Program-made: the position numbers and the translations under genes
The notes under the pieces: generated by a model
Database searches by the model: none
What the model was told of the DNA's origin: nothing
Seen by the model: only the letters and a program-made list of their open reading frames with translations
Shown here: positions 7,583 through 17,002 of the stretch, one piece after another
Position numbering within the stretch: position 1 is the stretch's first letter
Layout of the letters: each line of letters begins with the position of its first letter
Assembly (NCBI GenBank): GCA_947304355.1
Contig: CAMZAX010000016.1
Coordinates: 1 to 51,670 of the forward strand
Reading direction: 5' to 3'
DNA length: 51,670 bases
DNA from: an uncultured Selenomonadales bacterium
GTDB taxonomy: Bacteria; Bacillota; Negativicutes; Selenomonadales; Selenomonadaceae

Positions 7583-10500
7583 TTTCTTTGCAGCGATTCT
7601 TTCATTGCGGCGATAAGCTCGTCGCGCTTGAGGTCGGCGGGCGTCAAAGTCTCGTTGTCGGCGCGGTCGAAGTTGCACAGCGCGGAGTACAGGCAATACT
7701 TGCAGGCGTCGTCGTCCGCTGACATTTTCGCGGGCTTGACTTCAATGCAACCGTTCAAAATTTTTTCGGCGGTCGTCGTCAAAAGTTTTTCCGCGTAATC
7801 AATCACAACTTGCAGGTCGTCGCGGCTCACGAGATTTTTTTTGTTGAAGTCAACGAAATCGCCCGTGCTGTCGACGGCATTTTTTATCGCGTCGTCAATG
7901 CGAATCAGCCCCGGCATTTTCAGTTCGTTGTTGCCTTCGGACGCCGCGTCTGCATCGGTTCTGCCGCTCTTGTTCGACACGCGCAACAGACAGTAAAGCA
8001 TTGCGCCGGGCTCGCGTTCGCCGACGAGGGTTTTCGCCGCGCCGAGGTATATCGCCAACTGCAGACTAAGCCCGTGATAAATTTTTTTCAAGCTCAAAGA
8101 CGCCTTGCCGGTCTTGTAGTCGATAATCAGAAAATATTTGCCGTCGCCGCTCAAGTCGATTCGGTCAATGCGCCCGACGACGTTAAGTGTCGTGTCGCCG
8201 AAAGTTTTGTTGTCGCGGAAGTCCGCCTCGAAAATTTGCGGATGGAAGTCGCTCGCCTTGTCCAAGTCAATAAGGCGCGTCAACGATTCGACGGCGACTT
8301 TTTTTATGCGCTCGCGGCGGTGTTCAAGGGTTTTGGTGCTGAGCAAAATTTTGTTGTGCAGGCGCGGCGTCAAGGTGTCCAAGATGTTGTCGACGCGCCC
8401 GACGAGTTCGCCGCTGTTGACGGACGACCACGGACGATTTTCGCGTTGCAAGTCGCGCCCGAAACGGCTCATCACCGCGTGCAGGATGTTGCCGATGTCG
8501 GGGACTTGCACTTGATATTCGACGCGCTCTTGAAGGTTCAACCCGTCGCCCGCGAAAAATTTAAACGGGCACTCGTTGAAGTGTTCAAAGCGCGTGACGG
8601 TTGCGCGAATCTTTTTGTTCGGCGCGTAAAGTTTTCGTGCTGTTTCGGGCGATAAAGTTTTTTCACCCGCCGCGAAGATTTCACTGCCCAACGATTGCAA
8701 AACGTCAAGCTCGACTTTGGTTGTCGGCGCGTTCGGAAAGATTGTGCGGATTTTGTTCAGCAGGCTCGACGCGGAAATTTTTTTGCCTTCGGCGTCGGCA
8801 AGCGGGTACGACAGGTACAACAGCTCGCGCGCCTCCGTCAGCCCGCGATAGATTAAAAATTTTTCCGCCAATGCCTGTTCGCGTCCGCCCAACGAAATTT
8901 CGACTTGCGCGTCGTTCAAGCGCAATCTGTCCGCGTCGTTGAGCAGCGGCTTTTCGACGACCTTGCGCGGGAAATTTTCGTCGTCGAAGCCCAGCACGAA
9001 TATCGCCCGCGAATTTTGCAACGAGTTTTGCTCGAATTGCGCGACCGTCACTTCATCAAGCCCCGGCGGTATCAGCGACATTTCAAGCGCGTCAAGACCT
9101 TCGCCTATTATCGATTCGAATTCGGGGCGCGTGATTGTGTCTTCGCCAAGCGCGTCGACGATTTGCTCGAACAAATTTATCACGTCGTCCCAAATTTTCA
9201 GGTGCTCGCGTGACAGCGCAAGGTTGCCGCGCAGTTCTTCTGTCTGCGACCAATCTGCAAGCCGCTCGTGGACGTGCAACGCCTCAAGCAGCTCGAACAG
9301 TGCCGTCGTCAGCGACAGGACGTCTTTGCCCGAATCCTTGACGCGTTCGGCGAAAATTTTCAGCGGCGCGACGACTTTCCTGCGTATCGCGTTGACTTGC
9401 TCCAAATATTCAAGCTCCGTCGAATCGGCGGGACGTTGCGGCGCGTCCAATGACTTCACGCGACGTAAATCCCAATTGCGTTGCCAAGCCGTTGCGCCCT
9501 TGATTCCGAATTCGATTACGTAATTCTCAAGCAAATCGATTTCGTGTTGCGGCGCGTCGAAGAAACCCGTCCGCAGGCAACGGAACACCGATTCGCGTCG
9601 CCAGCCGCGCAGGACTTCCAACGCCGACCGAATCAGCTCTGCCAGCGGGTGATTGACGGCGGGGCGTTTCGTGTCGACGAAGTGCGGTATCGCGTGCGCC
9701 TCGAATATCGGTTTGACGAGAGCGAAATATTTTTCGTCGCGTGCCAAGATGCCGATGTCGCGAAGTCTGAAACCGGACTTGACCAGCCGCAAAATTTCTC
9801 GTGCGACGTGTTCGACTTCCGCCCGCCGATTGACAGCCTCGACGATGTTCAAGCTCGCATGCCCGTCAAAATTTTTCGGCGCGTAGTTGAAAAGGCGTTG
9901 CTCCAAAATTTTCAGCGGCTCGGCTTTGAATCTGCGCGGCGCGTCAAGGCGCGTGATTTTGTATTCAACCTTAACCTCGTCCGCCAAATCGCGCAGGGTC
10001 TTGAACGTCACGAACGACCGATAAAAAATGCCGACCTCGGAAATATTTTCGCGGCTGTTCAAGTTCGTGTCCATCGGCAAAGTCACGGTGACGTTGCGGG
10101 CGCAGGCGAAGAGTTTGCGCAAAAAATTTCGCTGTTGCGGGTCAAAGAAAATGAACCCGTCGACAAAAATTTCCGCGCTCGAAATTGACGGCGATTGCTC
10201 CATAAACTCGGTCGCCCGCGCCAAAAGATTTTCGTCGTCGGTGAGTTTGTCAGCCAAAGTCGCCTTGAAGTCGTCGCTCAAAAGTTGCAAGTCGCGCAGT
10301 TTGTCTTTAAGCTCGGCGTCTTCAACGGCGTCAGCCGCTGCGGAGAGTTTTTCGGCGTCGATTGAATACGTGCGCAACTCTTTCAGCTCGTCCGATAAAA
10401 TTTCCGCGAAACCGTGTTGCTTTGCCGCCCGCACGAAAAATTTCAAGTCGCCCGCCTTGTCGCGCCGCAGAAGGATTTTCCTCAGCAAAAGCCGTCGCCC

Positions 10501-10761
10501 GATTTCGGAAATGCGCGGAACCAATGCGCCGCCGATTTCGTCAAGCAACTGCCGCGCGAATCGATTGAAACTGTTCATGCGCGTGTTGACTGCGCCGCCC
10601 GTCAAGGTCGCAAGCTCCAGTTCTGCGCGATACGTCTGATACGCCGGTAACAAGAAAATTATTTGTGTCGTGAGCGGCTCGGTCTGCAAAAGTCTTTTGG
10701 CGCGTTGAAGGCACTCGAAAGTTTTGCCGACGCCCGCCCGTCCGATAATGAACTCAACCAT
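7579..10761 (-). CDS. addB: AddB-like ATP-dependent helicase/nuclease subunit
   Basis: 1060 aa protein resembling the AddB subunit of the AddAB (RecBCD-like) double-strand-break repair enzyme. Walker A motif GRAGVGKT lies at residues 7-14. The C-terminal RecB-type nuclease domain shows GRIDRIDL and IIDYKTGKA, the PD-(D/E)XK motif. Four cysteines able to hold the AddB iron-sulfur cluster are present: one in HFNECPFKFF and three in CKYCLYSALC near the end. Start is the ATG at 10761 after GGGGGTGA. The usual partner addA is not adjacent: on one side is the riboswitch-permease unit, on the other a divergent penicillin-binding protein. Confidence 0.85.
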   Translation of the reverse strand: MVEFIIGRAGVGKTFECLQRAKRLLQTEPLTTQIIFLLPAYQTYRAELELATLTGGAVNTRMNSFNRFARQLLDEIGGALVPRISEIGRRLLLRKILLRRDKAGDLKFFVRAAKQHGFAEILSDELKELRTYSIDAEKLSAAADAVEDAELKDKLRDLQLLSDDFKATLADKLTDDENLLARATEFMEQSPSISSAEIFVDGFIFFDPQQRNFLRKLFACARNVTVTLPMDTNLNSRENISEVGIFYRSFVTFKTLRDLADEVKVEYKITRLDAPRRFKAEPLKILEQRLFNYAPKNFDGHASLNIVEAVNRRAEVEHVAREILRLVKSGFRLRDIGILARDEKYFALVKPIFEAHAIPHFVDTKRPAVNHPLAELIRSALEVLRGWRRESVFRCLRTGFFDAPQHEIDLLENYVIEFGIKGATAWQRNWDLRRVKSLDAPQRPADSTELEYLEQVNAIRRKVVAPLKIFAERVKDSGKDVLSLTTALFELLEALHVHERLADWSQTEELRGNLALSREHLKIWDDVINLFEQIVDALGEDTITRPEFESIIGEGLDALEMSLIPPGLDEVTVAQFEQNSLQNSRAIFVLGFDDENFPRKVVEKPLLNDADRLRLNDAQVEISLGGREQALAEKFLIYRGLTEARELLYLSYPLADAEGKKISASSLLNKIRTIFPNAPTTKVELDVLQSLGSEIFAAGEKTLSPETARKLYAPNKKIRATVTRFEHFNECPFKFFAGDGLNLQERVEYQVQVPDIGNILHAVMSRFGRDLQRENRPWSSVNSGELVGRVDNILDTLTPRLHNKILLSTKTLEHRRERIKKVAVESLTRLIDLDKASDFHPQIFEADFRDNKTFGDTTLNVVGRIDRIDLSGDGKYFLIIDYKTGKASLSLKKIYHGLSLQLAIYLGAAKTLVGEREPGAMLYCLLRVSNKSGRTDADAASEGNNELKMPGLIRIDDAIKNAVDSTGDFVDFNKKNLVSRDDLQVVIDYAEKLLTTTAEKILNGCIEVKPAKMSADDDACKYCLYSALCNFDRADNETLTPADLKRDELIAAMKESLQRN

Positions 10762-10818
10762 ATGAATCACCCCCAAGTTATCTTATCACGCGCAAAATTT
10801 TTTGAAAACACCAGTCGC

Positions 10819-10853
10819 TTGTCCCTTGTCCCTTTTCCCTTGTCCCTTGTCCC
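10819..10853. repeat. Heptanucleotide tandem array (TTGTCCC, five units)
   Basis: Five consecutive heptamers, TTGTCCC four times and TTTTCCC once, in the intergenic region between divergent addB and the penicillin-binding protein gene. Confidence 0.85.
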
Positions 10854-10860
10854 TAAAATT

Positions 10861-10888
10861 TTGTAGACGCGGCGATTGTATTTATGAT
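10861..10888 (+). promoter_or_regulatory. Candidate promoter of the penicillin-binding protein gene
   Basis: TTGTAG (10861-10866), a 16-base spacer and TATGAT (10883-10888) precede the gene, with a GGGAGGG ribosome-binding site at 10906-10912. The match is moderate. Confidence 0.4.
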
Positions 10889-10921
10889 AAGATATGCGGC
10901 GTTTAGGGAGGGATGGACTTT

Positions 10922-13198
10922 ATGGCAAGGGCAGATTCGGGGCGCGACAATGTTCAATCTCAGCCGCCGGCTCCGAAGAAAAAAACTTCAACGTTCCTGA
11001 AAATTTTTATCGGACTTATTATTTTTATAATCGTGATGGCGGTCGGCGTCGGCATCGGCTTCGTGACCGCCAATCTCAACGTCAAGGCGGACTTGTCCAA
11101 AGATATTCTGCCGCCCGCGTCGTCGCACATTTACGATTCGGCGGGCAACGAGATCGCAATCATTCACGCCACCGAAAACCGCGTGCCCGTCAAGATTGAG
11201 CAAATCCCAATCAACCTGCAAAACGCGTTCGTCGCAATCGAAGACAATCGTTTCTACGAACACAACGGCATTGACCCGCGCGGACTCATGCGCGCCGCTT
11301 ACACAAACATCGTCTCGCAGCAAATCGCCGAAGGCGGCTCGACGATAACTCAACAGCTCGCAAAGAACGCCTACCTCACACAGGACAGGACGATTAAGCG
11401 CAAGATTCAAGAAATTTTTCTCGCGCTCCAACTCGAAAAGCAATACACCAAGCAGGAGATTCTTGAGCTGTACCTCAACCAGATTTACTTCGGGCAGGGT
11501 GCTTACGGCGTGCAGGCGGCGGCAAAGACTTACTTCGGCAAGAACGTCGAAGATTTAACGCTCGGCGAATGCGCAATGCTCGCGGGCATACCCAAGAGCC
11601 CGAATTACTATTCGCCGTTCAACAACCTCAACGCCGCGCTCGAACGCCGCAACACCGTCCTCGACCAGATGATTACTTACGGTTATATCAACTACAGCGA
11701 AGCTTACGCCGCCAAGAAAGCCGAACTCGTCCTCGCGCCGCCCAACGTCCCCGAAAAGCACAAGGACGCAATGTACTTTATTGAATACGTCACGCAACTT
11801 TTGGTTGACCGCTACGGTGCCGACGCCGTCTACAAGGAAGGCTTGCGCGTCTACACGACGATTGATTTGGACATGCAACGCATGGCGGAAGAAGCCTTGC
11901 TGATGTACTTGCCCGAATACTACACCGACGCCAACGGCATTGTTCAGCCGCAAGGCTCGATTGTCGCCGTGGAACCCAAGACGGGCTATATCCGCGCAAT
12001 GGTCGGCGGACGCGGCACGGATCAGTTCAATCGCGCGACTATGGCGGAACGTCAACCCGGCTCCGCGTTCAAACCGTTCGTGTTCGTTTCGGGTCTCGAA
12101 AACGGATACACGCCCGACACCGTCATTGAAGACAGCCCGATTACAATCGGCGATTGGTCTCCGCAAAACTACAGCCGTCGTTTCAGCGGCAACGTCACTT
12201 TGCGCACCGTCGCGATTAATTCAATGAACGTCCCCACCGTCAAAATCGCGCAAGCCCTCGGAATCGACAAGGCGATTTTTTACGCGCAGGAGATGGGCAT
12301 TTCGACGTTCGTGCTTGAAGGCGAACCCAACGATACCAATCTTGCCGTATCGCTCGGCGGCTTAACTCGCGGCGTCACACCGCTTGAAATCGCCTCGGCT
12401 TACGGCACCTTCGCCAACAACGGCGTCTACATCCCGCACGTCGCCATAACGAAAGTCCTCGACCGCAACGGCAACATCATTCACGAAGTCGTTCCCGAAG
12501 GGCGGCAGGTTATCACGCCCGAAAGCGCGGCAGACTTGACGAGTATGCTTGAAGACGTTATCACCAAGGGCACGGGACGCGGCGCGCAAATCGGACGACC
12601 TGCGGCAGGCAAGACCGGCACGACCAGCGATTATCACGACGCGTGGTTTGTCGGTTACACGCCCGACCTCGTTGCGGCGGTGTGGATTGGTTGCGACGAC
12701 AACAGCGAACTCGAAGGCATCACGGGCGGCGACTTGCCCGCGACGATTTGGAGCCACTTCATGCAAAACGCTTTGCTTAACGTCCCCGCGCACGACTTCG
12801 ACCCGATTGTCACGGAGCGGCGCAGTAACGTCGTGACCGAAGTGCGCGACAACAATCGGTCTTCCCGCCGCGACTATTACGAGGAAGAAGAAGCCCCGCG
12901 CAGACATTACGAGCCTGAGCCCGAATATTACGACGAGCCGACTTATCGCGAGCCCGCGCCGTCTTATCGTGAGCCGGAGCCCGATTACAGTCAAAAGCCC
13001 GAAGGCGTCCCCGATTACACGCCGGAGCCCGAACCGATTCACGAGCCTGCGCCGAATTATCACGAGCCGAAGCCTGTTTACGAGCCGCCGCCCGAACCGG
13101 TTTATCACGAGCCCGAACCCGTTTACGAGCCGCCGCCTGCGCCCGTGATTGACGACGCGCCCACGCCCGGCGACGAATTGTCCAAAGGCAGGAACTAG
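10922..13198 (+). CDS. Class A penicillin-binding protein (PBP1A-type)
   Basis: 758 aa bifunctional peptidoglycan synthase. One membrane anchor (about residues 25-50) precedes a GT51 glycosyltransferase domain with EDNRFYEHNGID and GGSTITQQLAKN. The transpeptidase domain has all three motifs: SAFK in QPGSAFKPF, SMN, and KTGT in AGKTGTTSD. After about residue 640 a tail of some 110 residues rich in Pro, Glu and Tyr (repeating EPEP, YREP, YEPPP) follows, probably periplasmic. The ATG at 10922 is chosen over 10913 because the GGGAGG is too close to the latter. The stop codon TAG lies inside a heptamer repeat (13191-13211). Confidence 0.92.
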   Translation: MARADSGRDNVQSQPPAPKKKTSTFLKIFIGLIIFIIVMAVGVGIGFVTANLNVKADLSKDILPPASSHIYDSAGNEIAIIHATENRVPVKIEQIPINLQNAFVAIEDNRFYEHNGIDPRGLMRAAYTNIVSQQIAEGGSTITQQLAKNAYLTQDRTIKRKIQEIFLALQLEKQYTKQEILELYLNQIYFGQGAYGVQAAAKTYFGKNVEDLTLGECAMLAGIPKSPNYYSPFNNLNAALERRNTVLDQMITYGYINYSEAYAAKKAELVLAPPNVPEKHKDAMYFIEYVTQLLVDRYGADAVYKEGLRVYTTIDLDMQRMAEEALLMYLPEYYTDANGIVQPQGSIVAVEPKTGYIRAMVGGRGTDQFNRATMAERQPGSAFKPFVFVSGLENGYTPDTVIEDSPITIGDWSPQNYSRRFSGNVTLRTVAINSMNVPTVKIAQALGIDKAIFYAQEMGISTFVLEGEPNDTNLAVSLGGLTRGVTPLEIASAYGTFANNGVYIPHVAITKVLDRNGNIIHEVVPEGRQVITPESAADLTSMLEDVITKGTGRGAQIGRPAAGKTGTTSDYHDAWFVGYTPDLVAAVWIGCDDNSELEGITGGDLPATIWSHFMQNALLNVPAHDFDPIVTERRSNVVTEVRDNNRSSRRDYYEEEEAPRRHYEPEPEYYDEPTYREPAPSYREPEPDYSQKPEGVPDYTPEPEPIHEPAPNYHEPKPVYEPPPEPVYHEPEPVYEPPPAPVIDDAPTPGDELSKGRN

Positions 13199-13211
13199 GA
13201 ACTGGGAACTG
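13191..13211. repeat. Heptanucleotide array (GGAACTA/G, three units)
   Basis: GGAACTA, GGAACTG, GGAACTG. The first unit supplies the last Asn codon and the stop codon (TAG, 13196-13198) of the penicillin-binding protein gene. Confidence 0.75.
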
Positions 13212-13228
13212 GTGAGGAGCGGAGATTC

Positions 13229-14209
13229 ATGCTTAAAAAAATTTTATCGGAAGCGGCGCGCCTCAATGCCTCGGACGTTCACTTGACCGTCGGGCAACCG
13301 CCCTTTTTGCGCGTGGCGGGCGACTTGTTCCAATCGGGCGAAACTTTGACCGAACAGGAAGTCGAAGGCTTTTTGGCGTTGCTGTTGACGCCGCGATTGC
13401 GTGACGAACTCGAAAAAAATTTGTCCGTCGATTTTTCATACGTCGCCGAAAATATCGCACGCCGTTTCCGCGTCAACGTCTACTATCAGCGCAAAGTTCC
13501 CGCGATTGCCGTTCGATTAATCGCGCAGGAAATTCCGACACTCGACGCCATTGGTGCGCCGCCCGCGCTGAAAAATTTCTTCGACGCCGCGCAGGGCTTA
13601 ATACTCGTGACGGGGCGAACGGGTTCCGGCAAATCGACGACGCTTGCCGCATTCCTTAACGAACTGTGCAACGCGCGACCGTGTCACCTGTTGACGCTCG
13701 AAGACCCGATAGAATTTGAATACGCGGCGGAAAAATCGTTCGTCAGCCAACGCGAACTCGGACAGGATTTTTTGAACTTCGCGGACGCGGTGCGCACGGC
13801 AATGCGCGAAATGCCCGACGTGCTTTTAATCGGAGAGATTCGCGACGCGGAGACAATGCACGCGGCTTTGGAGGCGTCTGCGGCGGGCGTGTTGGTGCTT
13901 GCGACGTTGCACACGCGTTCGGCGGCGGAAACTGCCATGCGCGTCGAAACGATGTTCCCGCTTGTTCAGCGCGACGCGATACGCGATCTGTTCGCCGACG
14001 AATTCAGCGCGATAATCTCTCAACAGCTCGTCAAGACACCCGGCGGACGACGTTGCGCGGCGGAAGTTTTAATCGCAAACCCGGCGGCGCGTTCGCTGAT
14101 TCGGCAGGGCAAGTACGTTCAACTGCCCAACGTCATGCTCAGCGGGCGTGCGCAAGGTATGCAAACCATGGACGCGGCGTTGAAGGCAATCGGTCATGAA
14201 AAAATTTAA
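13229..14209 (+). CDS. pilT: PilT-like type IV pilus ATPase
   Basis: 326 aa secretion ATPase of the PilT/GspE superfamily. The N-terminal ASDVHLTVGQPPFLRVAGDL resembles PilT (ASDLHL) rather than the longer PilB/GspE. Walker A is GRTGSGKST (about residues 132-140), the Asp box reads LEDPIEFEY, Walker B LLIGEIRDAET and the His box LATLHTRSAAET. Family role: powers filament retraction in the cytoplasm at the inner membrane. It starts an apparent operon with pilC, ftsE and pilin-like genes and overlaps pilC by 14 bases. No PilB-type assembly ATPase is seen in the window. Confidence 0.88.
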   Translation: MLKKILSEAARLNASDVHLTVGQPPFLRVAGDLFQSGETLTEQEVEGFLALLLTPRLRDELEKNLSVDFSYVAENIARRFRVNVYYQRKVPAIAVRLIAQEIPTLDAIGAPPALKNFFDAAQGLILVTGRTGSGKSTTLAAFLNELCNARPCHLLTLEDPIEFEYAAEKSFVSQRELGQDFLNFADAVRTAMREMPDVLLIGEIRDAETMHAALEASAAGVLVLATLHTRSAAETAMRVETMFPLVQRDAIRDLFADEFSAIISQQLVKTPGGRRCAAEVLIANPAARSLIRQGKYVQLPNVMLSGRAQGMQTMDAALKAIGHEKI

Positions 14210-15392
14210 GTATCGCGGCTACGATTCGGCGGCTGTCGAACAGGTCGGCACGCTGGAGGCGGAAAACTATTCCGAAGCCTACGCCGCGCTGAACTATCAG
14301 GGCGTCACCGTCGTCAAGCTTGAACCGACGGGCACAAGCCCCGCGCAGGTCGTCGAAAATTTTTTGCTCAAGCTCCAACTCGGCGGGCAATGGCGTTCGG
14401 TTTTCTTCCGCGAACTCGGCGTAATGCTCGGCGTCATGACGTTGCACGATTCGCTTAGAACTTTGGCGGGCGCGAATAAAAATCAGCCGTCCGAAAAAAT
14501 CTTGACGGACTTGGCGGCGGCGGTCGGCGAAGGTCAAAGTTTCGCGGCGGCTCTGTCGCGTTACGAATTAATCTTCGGCGGCGACGCAATTCAATCGGTC
14601 GAAATCGGCGAGGCAAGCGGCAACCTGCAGGACGTGACGGCAAGCTTGGCGGCGCAACTCGAACGCAACTACTCAACCGAAAAGAAAGTTCGCGGCGCAA
14701 TGTACTATCCGGCGTTTGTGCTGTTGGCAGCGTGCGCGGCGGCGGTCATCCTCGTCAACGTGTCTTTGCCGGTGTTTGAAAGTTTCTTCGCGCAACAGGG
14801 CAACGACTTGCCGTTCGTGACGCTGATACTCCTGCGCGGCGGAAAATTTTTGGCGGAACATTGGCTGTTAATCGTGACGGCGGCGACGCTCGGTATCGCA
14901 ACCTGCGCGGCAGTCGTCAGCAAAGTCGAAGCGGTAAAATTTTTTCTCGACACGCTCAAGCTCAAGACGAAACTTCTGCGTGAAGTAGAATTGCGAAATT
15001 TTTTCGGGCGATTGAGTTTTCTGCTTGAAAGCGGCGTGACACTTGACGAGGCAATCAGACTTTGCGCGGCGGCAAGCAAAAATCTGCGCGTGCGAAAAAT
15101 TTTGTCGGACATAAAATTTTCGGTCGAACGCGGAACAAGTTTTGGCGCAATGGTCGCCAAGGAACACTTCCCGCCGCTTTACGTCGGCTTAATCGTGACG
15201 GGCGAAGCGGGCGGCGAACTCGTCAACATGTTGCGGCAATGCGAATCGATGGCGGATTTTGAAGTCGAAGAAATTTTGCGGACGCTCCCCGCCAAGGCTG
15301 AAATCTTCGGGACGTTGCTTGCCGGGCTTATCGTCGCAACGCTGGCGTTCGCTGTCATGTTGCCGATTCTCGACACGACAAGTTTGTTTTAA
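14196..15392 (+). CDS. pilC: PilC/GspF-family inner-membrane platform protein
   Basis: 398 aa, the normal length for PilC/GspF. It opens with KKFKYRGYDSAAVEQVGTLEAENYSEAY, the usual N-terminal start, and has two T2SSF repeats, each ending in membrane helices (about residues 168-190, 220-245 and 375-395). The motifs GEASGNLQDV and GEAGGELVNM are the paired conserved GE-G motifs. Family role: the inner-membrane base of type IV pili or type II secretion, coupling ATPase to pilin. The next gene begins 28 bases after its stop, and that gap is wholly a heptamer array. Confidence 0.88.
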   Translation: MKKFKYRGYDSAAVEQVGTLEAENYSEAYAALNYQGVTVVKLEPTGTSPAQVVENFLLKLQLGGQWRSVFFRELGVMLGVMTLHDSLRTLAGANKNQPSEKILTDLAAAVGEGQSFAAALSRYELIFGGDAIQSVEIGEASGNLQDVTASLAAQLERNYSTEKKVRGAMYYPAFVLLAACAAAVILVNVSLPVFESFFAQQGNDLPFVTLILLRGGKFLAEHWLLIVTAATLGIATCAAVVSKVEAVKFFLDTLKLKTKLLREVELRNFFGRLSFLLESGVTLDEAIRLCAAASKNLRVRKILSDIKFSVERGTSFGAMVAKEHFPPLYVGLIVTGEAGGELVNMLRQCESMADFEVEEILRTLPAKAEIFGTLLAGLIVATLAFAVMLPILDTTSLF

Positions 15393-15420
15393 GGGACAAG
15401 GGATAAGGGATAAGATACAA
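15393..15420 (+). repeat. Heptamer array filling the pilC-ftsE gap
   Basis: Four heptamers, GGGACAA, GGGATAA, GGGATAA and GATACAA, run exactly from the base after the pilC stop to the base before the ftsE ATG. The GGGATAAG element is the only purine-rich stretch available as ribosome-binding site for ftsE, so the repeat seems to have been put to use for translation. Confidence 0.75.
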
Positions 15421-16152
15421 ATGATTCATCTTAAGAACGTCACGAAAGTTTATCAGACCAACGGCGTCGTCGCGCTCGACAAAGTCAGCCTTGACATCGT
15501 GCGCGGCGAATTCGTCTTTATCGTCGGCACGTCGGGCTCCGGCAAATCCACGCTCATGAAACTTTTAATGCACGAGGAAGTTGCAACCTCAGGCAGCGTC
15601 GTCGTCAACGGCAAGGACGTCACCAAGCTCAAGCCCAAGGAAGTCCCCTATCTGCGGCGCGCGCTCGGCGTCATCTTCCAAGATTATCGCCTGCTTGAAG
15701 ACAAGACCGTTTACGAAAACGTCGCCTTCGCCATGCAGGTTATTGAGGCACCGCGCAGGATTATGCAACGCTCCGTTAATACCGTGCTTGACATCGTGGG
15801 CTTGCGCGACAAGTTCAAGAGTTTTCCCGCACAATTAAGCGGCGGCGAACAACAACGCGTCGCCATTGCCCGCGCGATTGTCAACGACCCGAAAATCGTA
15901 ATCGCCGACGAGCCCACGGGCAACCTTGACCCCGAAACGAGTTGGGACATCATGGACATCTTTCAGCGAATCAACGCAGCGGGCACGACAATCGTTATGG
16001 CGACGCACGACAAAACAATCGTCGACCAAATGCAAAGGCGCGTTATCGCTATCGAGGGCGGCAAGATCATTCGCGACGAGGCGCGCGGCGTCTACTCCGA
16101 AGAGCAAGAGGAAAAACCAGTGTCGCCGTTCGATAAGTTTTTCTTCAGGTGA
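15421..16152 (+). CDS. ftsE: FtsE-like cell division ABC ATPase
   Basis: 243 aa ABC ATPase. Walker [10 protein letters not shown] (about residues 37-45), signature [14 protein letters not shown], Walker [13 protein letters not shown] and the switch His ATHDK are intact. The stretch [16 protein letters not shown] matches FtsE (RR-x-G-V-x-F-Q-D-x-R-LL) rather than LolD. FtsE normally works with the membrane partner FtsX to control septal peptidoglycan hydrolases. No ftsX is next to it. Instead it is embedded between pilC and a pilin-like gene, translationally coupled to the latter. Start is the ATG at 15421; upstream in-frame codons lie inside pilC. Confidence 0.85.
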   Translation: MIHLKNVTKVYQTNGVVALDKVSLDIVRGEFVFIVGTSGSGKSTLMKLLMHEEVATSGSVVVNGKDVTKLKPKEVPYLRRALGVIFQDYRLLEDKTVYENVAFAMQVIEAPRRIMQRSVNTVLDIVGLRDKFKSFPAQLSGGEQQRVAIARAIVNDPKIVIADEPTGNLDPETSWDIMDIFQRINAAGTTIVMATHDKTIVDQMQRRVIAIEGGKIIRDEARGVYSEEQEEKPVSPFDKFFFR

Positions 16153-16157
16153 ACGCC

Positions 16158-16628
16158 ATGCAAAAAGGTTTCGCCGCGCTTGAACTTATTATCACGGTTT
16201 TCGTCGTCAGCGTGCTGTTGAGTTGCGTCGTGCCTAACGCCGCCCGCATTGTCGACAGAGTTTCGCTTGACTACGAAATCAAACGCCTTTACACCGAGAT
16301 GCGCTTCGTTCAGTCTTTCGACAGGATGAGTTACATGCGCGACAGTCACGGCTTCGACGAATCGCCAAAGTCGCAAGTCCGATTGATTGTCACCACCAAA
16401 GGCTACCGCGTCGAAAAAAATGCCGATTCGACGTTTTACTACGGGAACGATTTTTCAAACGGCGTCACTGCCGACAAAGGCAAAAGCATCATGTTCGACG
16501 ACATGGGCAAAGTTTTTCCGGCGACGAAAGACACATTGACCATTAAGTCGCAACGGGGCAAAAAGCTGTATTTTATCTTCAACACGGTCGGGCGTTTTCG
16601 CGGCAGTCGGACGAGACCACTGTCATGA
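16158..16628 (+). CDS. Type IV pilin-like/pseudopilin protein 1
   Basis: 156 aa with a class III (prepilin) leader: MQKG followed by FAALELIITVFVVSVLL, including the Glu five residues after the cleavage point, and a single N-terminal helix. The rest has the mixed hydrophilic pattern of GspH/minor pseudopilins. A prepilin peptidase would cut between Gly and Phe. The start lies 5 bases past the ftsE stop; the alternative GTG at 16149 is less likely because it lengthens the leader. It overlaps the next gene by 4 bases. Confidence 0.75.
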   Translation: MQKGFAALELIITVFVVSVLLSCVVPNAARIVDRVSLDYEIKRLYTEMRFVQSFDRMSYMRDSHGFDESPKSQVRLIVTTKGYRVEKNADSTFYYGNDFSNGVTADKGKSIMFDDMGKVFPATKDTLTIKSQRGKKLYFIFNTVGRFRGSRTRPLS

Positions 16629-17002
16629 AAATCTTAAACAACCAGCGGGGCTTCATGTTGCTTAACGTCGTCTTCTTGACGCTGATAACCGCCCTCGCCG
16701 CAACAATCCTCATGGACGCCGCGCCGCGCATAAAAAATCCGCAATCGGTATTGCGGCTCACGGCGATTCACTTGGCGAACAAACAATTTGCCATCCTTGA
16801 GAGCAAGGCGACGGCGGGCGCGAACGGCTTTAAAGAAACAAGTTACAACCTCGGCAAGGACAATCCCGTTGTGTTCGACGTTAAGCCCGAAGTCAAAGAG
16901 TCGGGCGACGGTTGGCGCACATTCATCGTCACCGTCACGATTGAAGGCGACAAAAGTTTTGAGCTTGAAGCGGAAAGGACGATTCCCCTTGTCACGCATT
17001 AA
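16625..17002 (+). CDS. Pilin-like minor subunit 2
   Basis: 125 aa. Leader MKILNNQRG is followed by FMLLNVVFLTLITALAATIL, a prepilin-like cleavage site and helix, but the usual Glu at position +5 is replaced by Asn. This is seen in some minor pseudopilins that sit at the filament tip, and may alter N-methylation or assembly. The remainder is a small soluble domain with no family I recognise. Four-base overlap with gene 1, and the next gene starts within its 3' end. Confidence 0.65.
   Translation: MKILNNQRGFMLLNVVFLTLITALAATILMDAAPRIKNPQSVLRLTAIHLANKQFAILESKATAGANGFKETSYNLGKDNPVVFDVKPEVKESGDGWRTFIVTVTIEGDKSFELEAERTIPLVTH

Noticed and set aside
10819-10853. Heptamer array as CRISPR or a phage attachment site
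   Set aside because: Units are 7 bases without spacers and recur with changed sequence at many intergenic sites; no integrase nearby.
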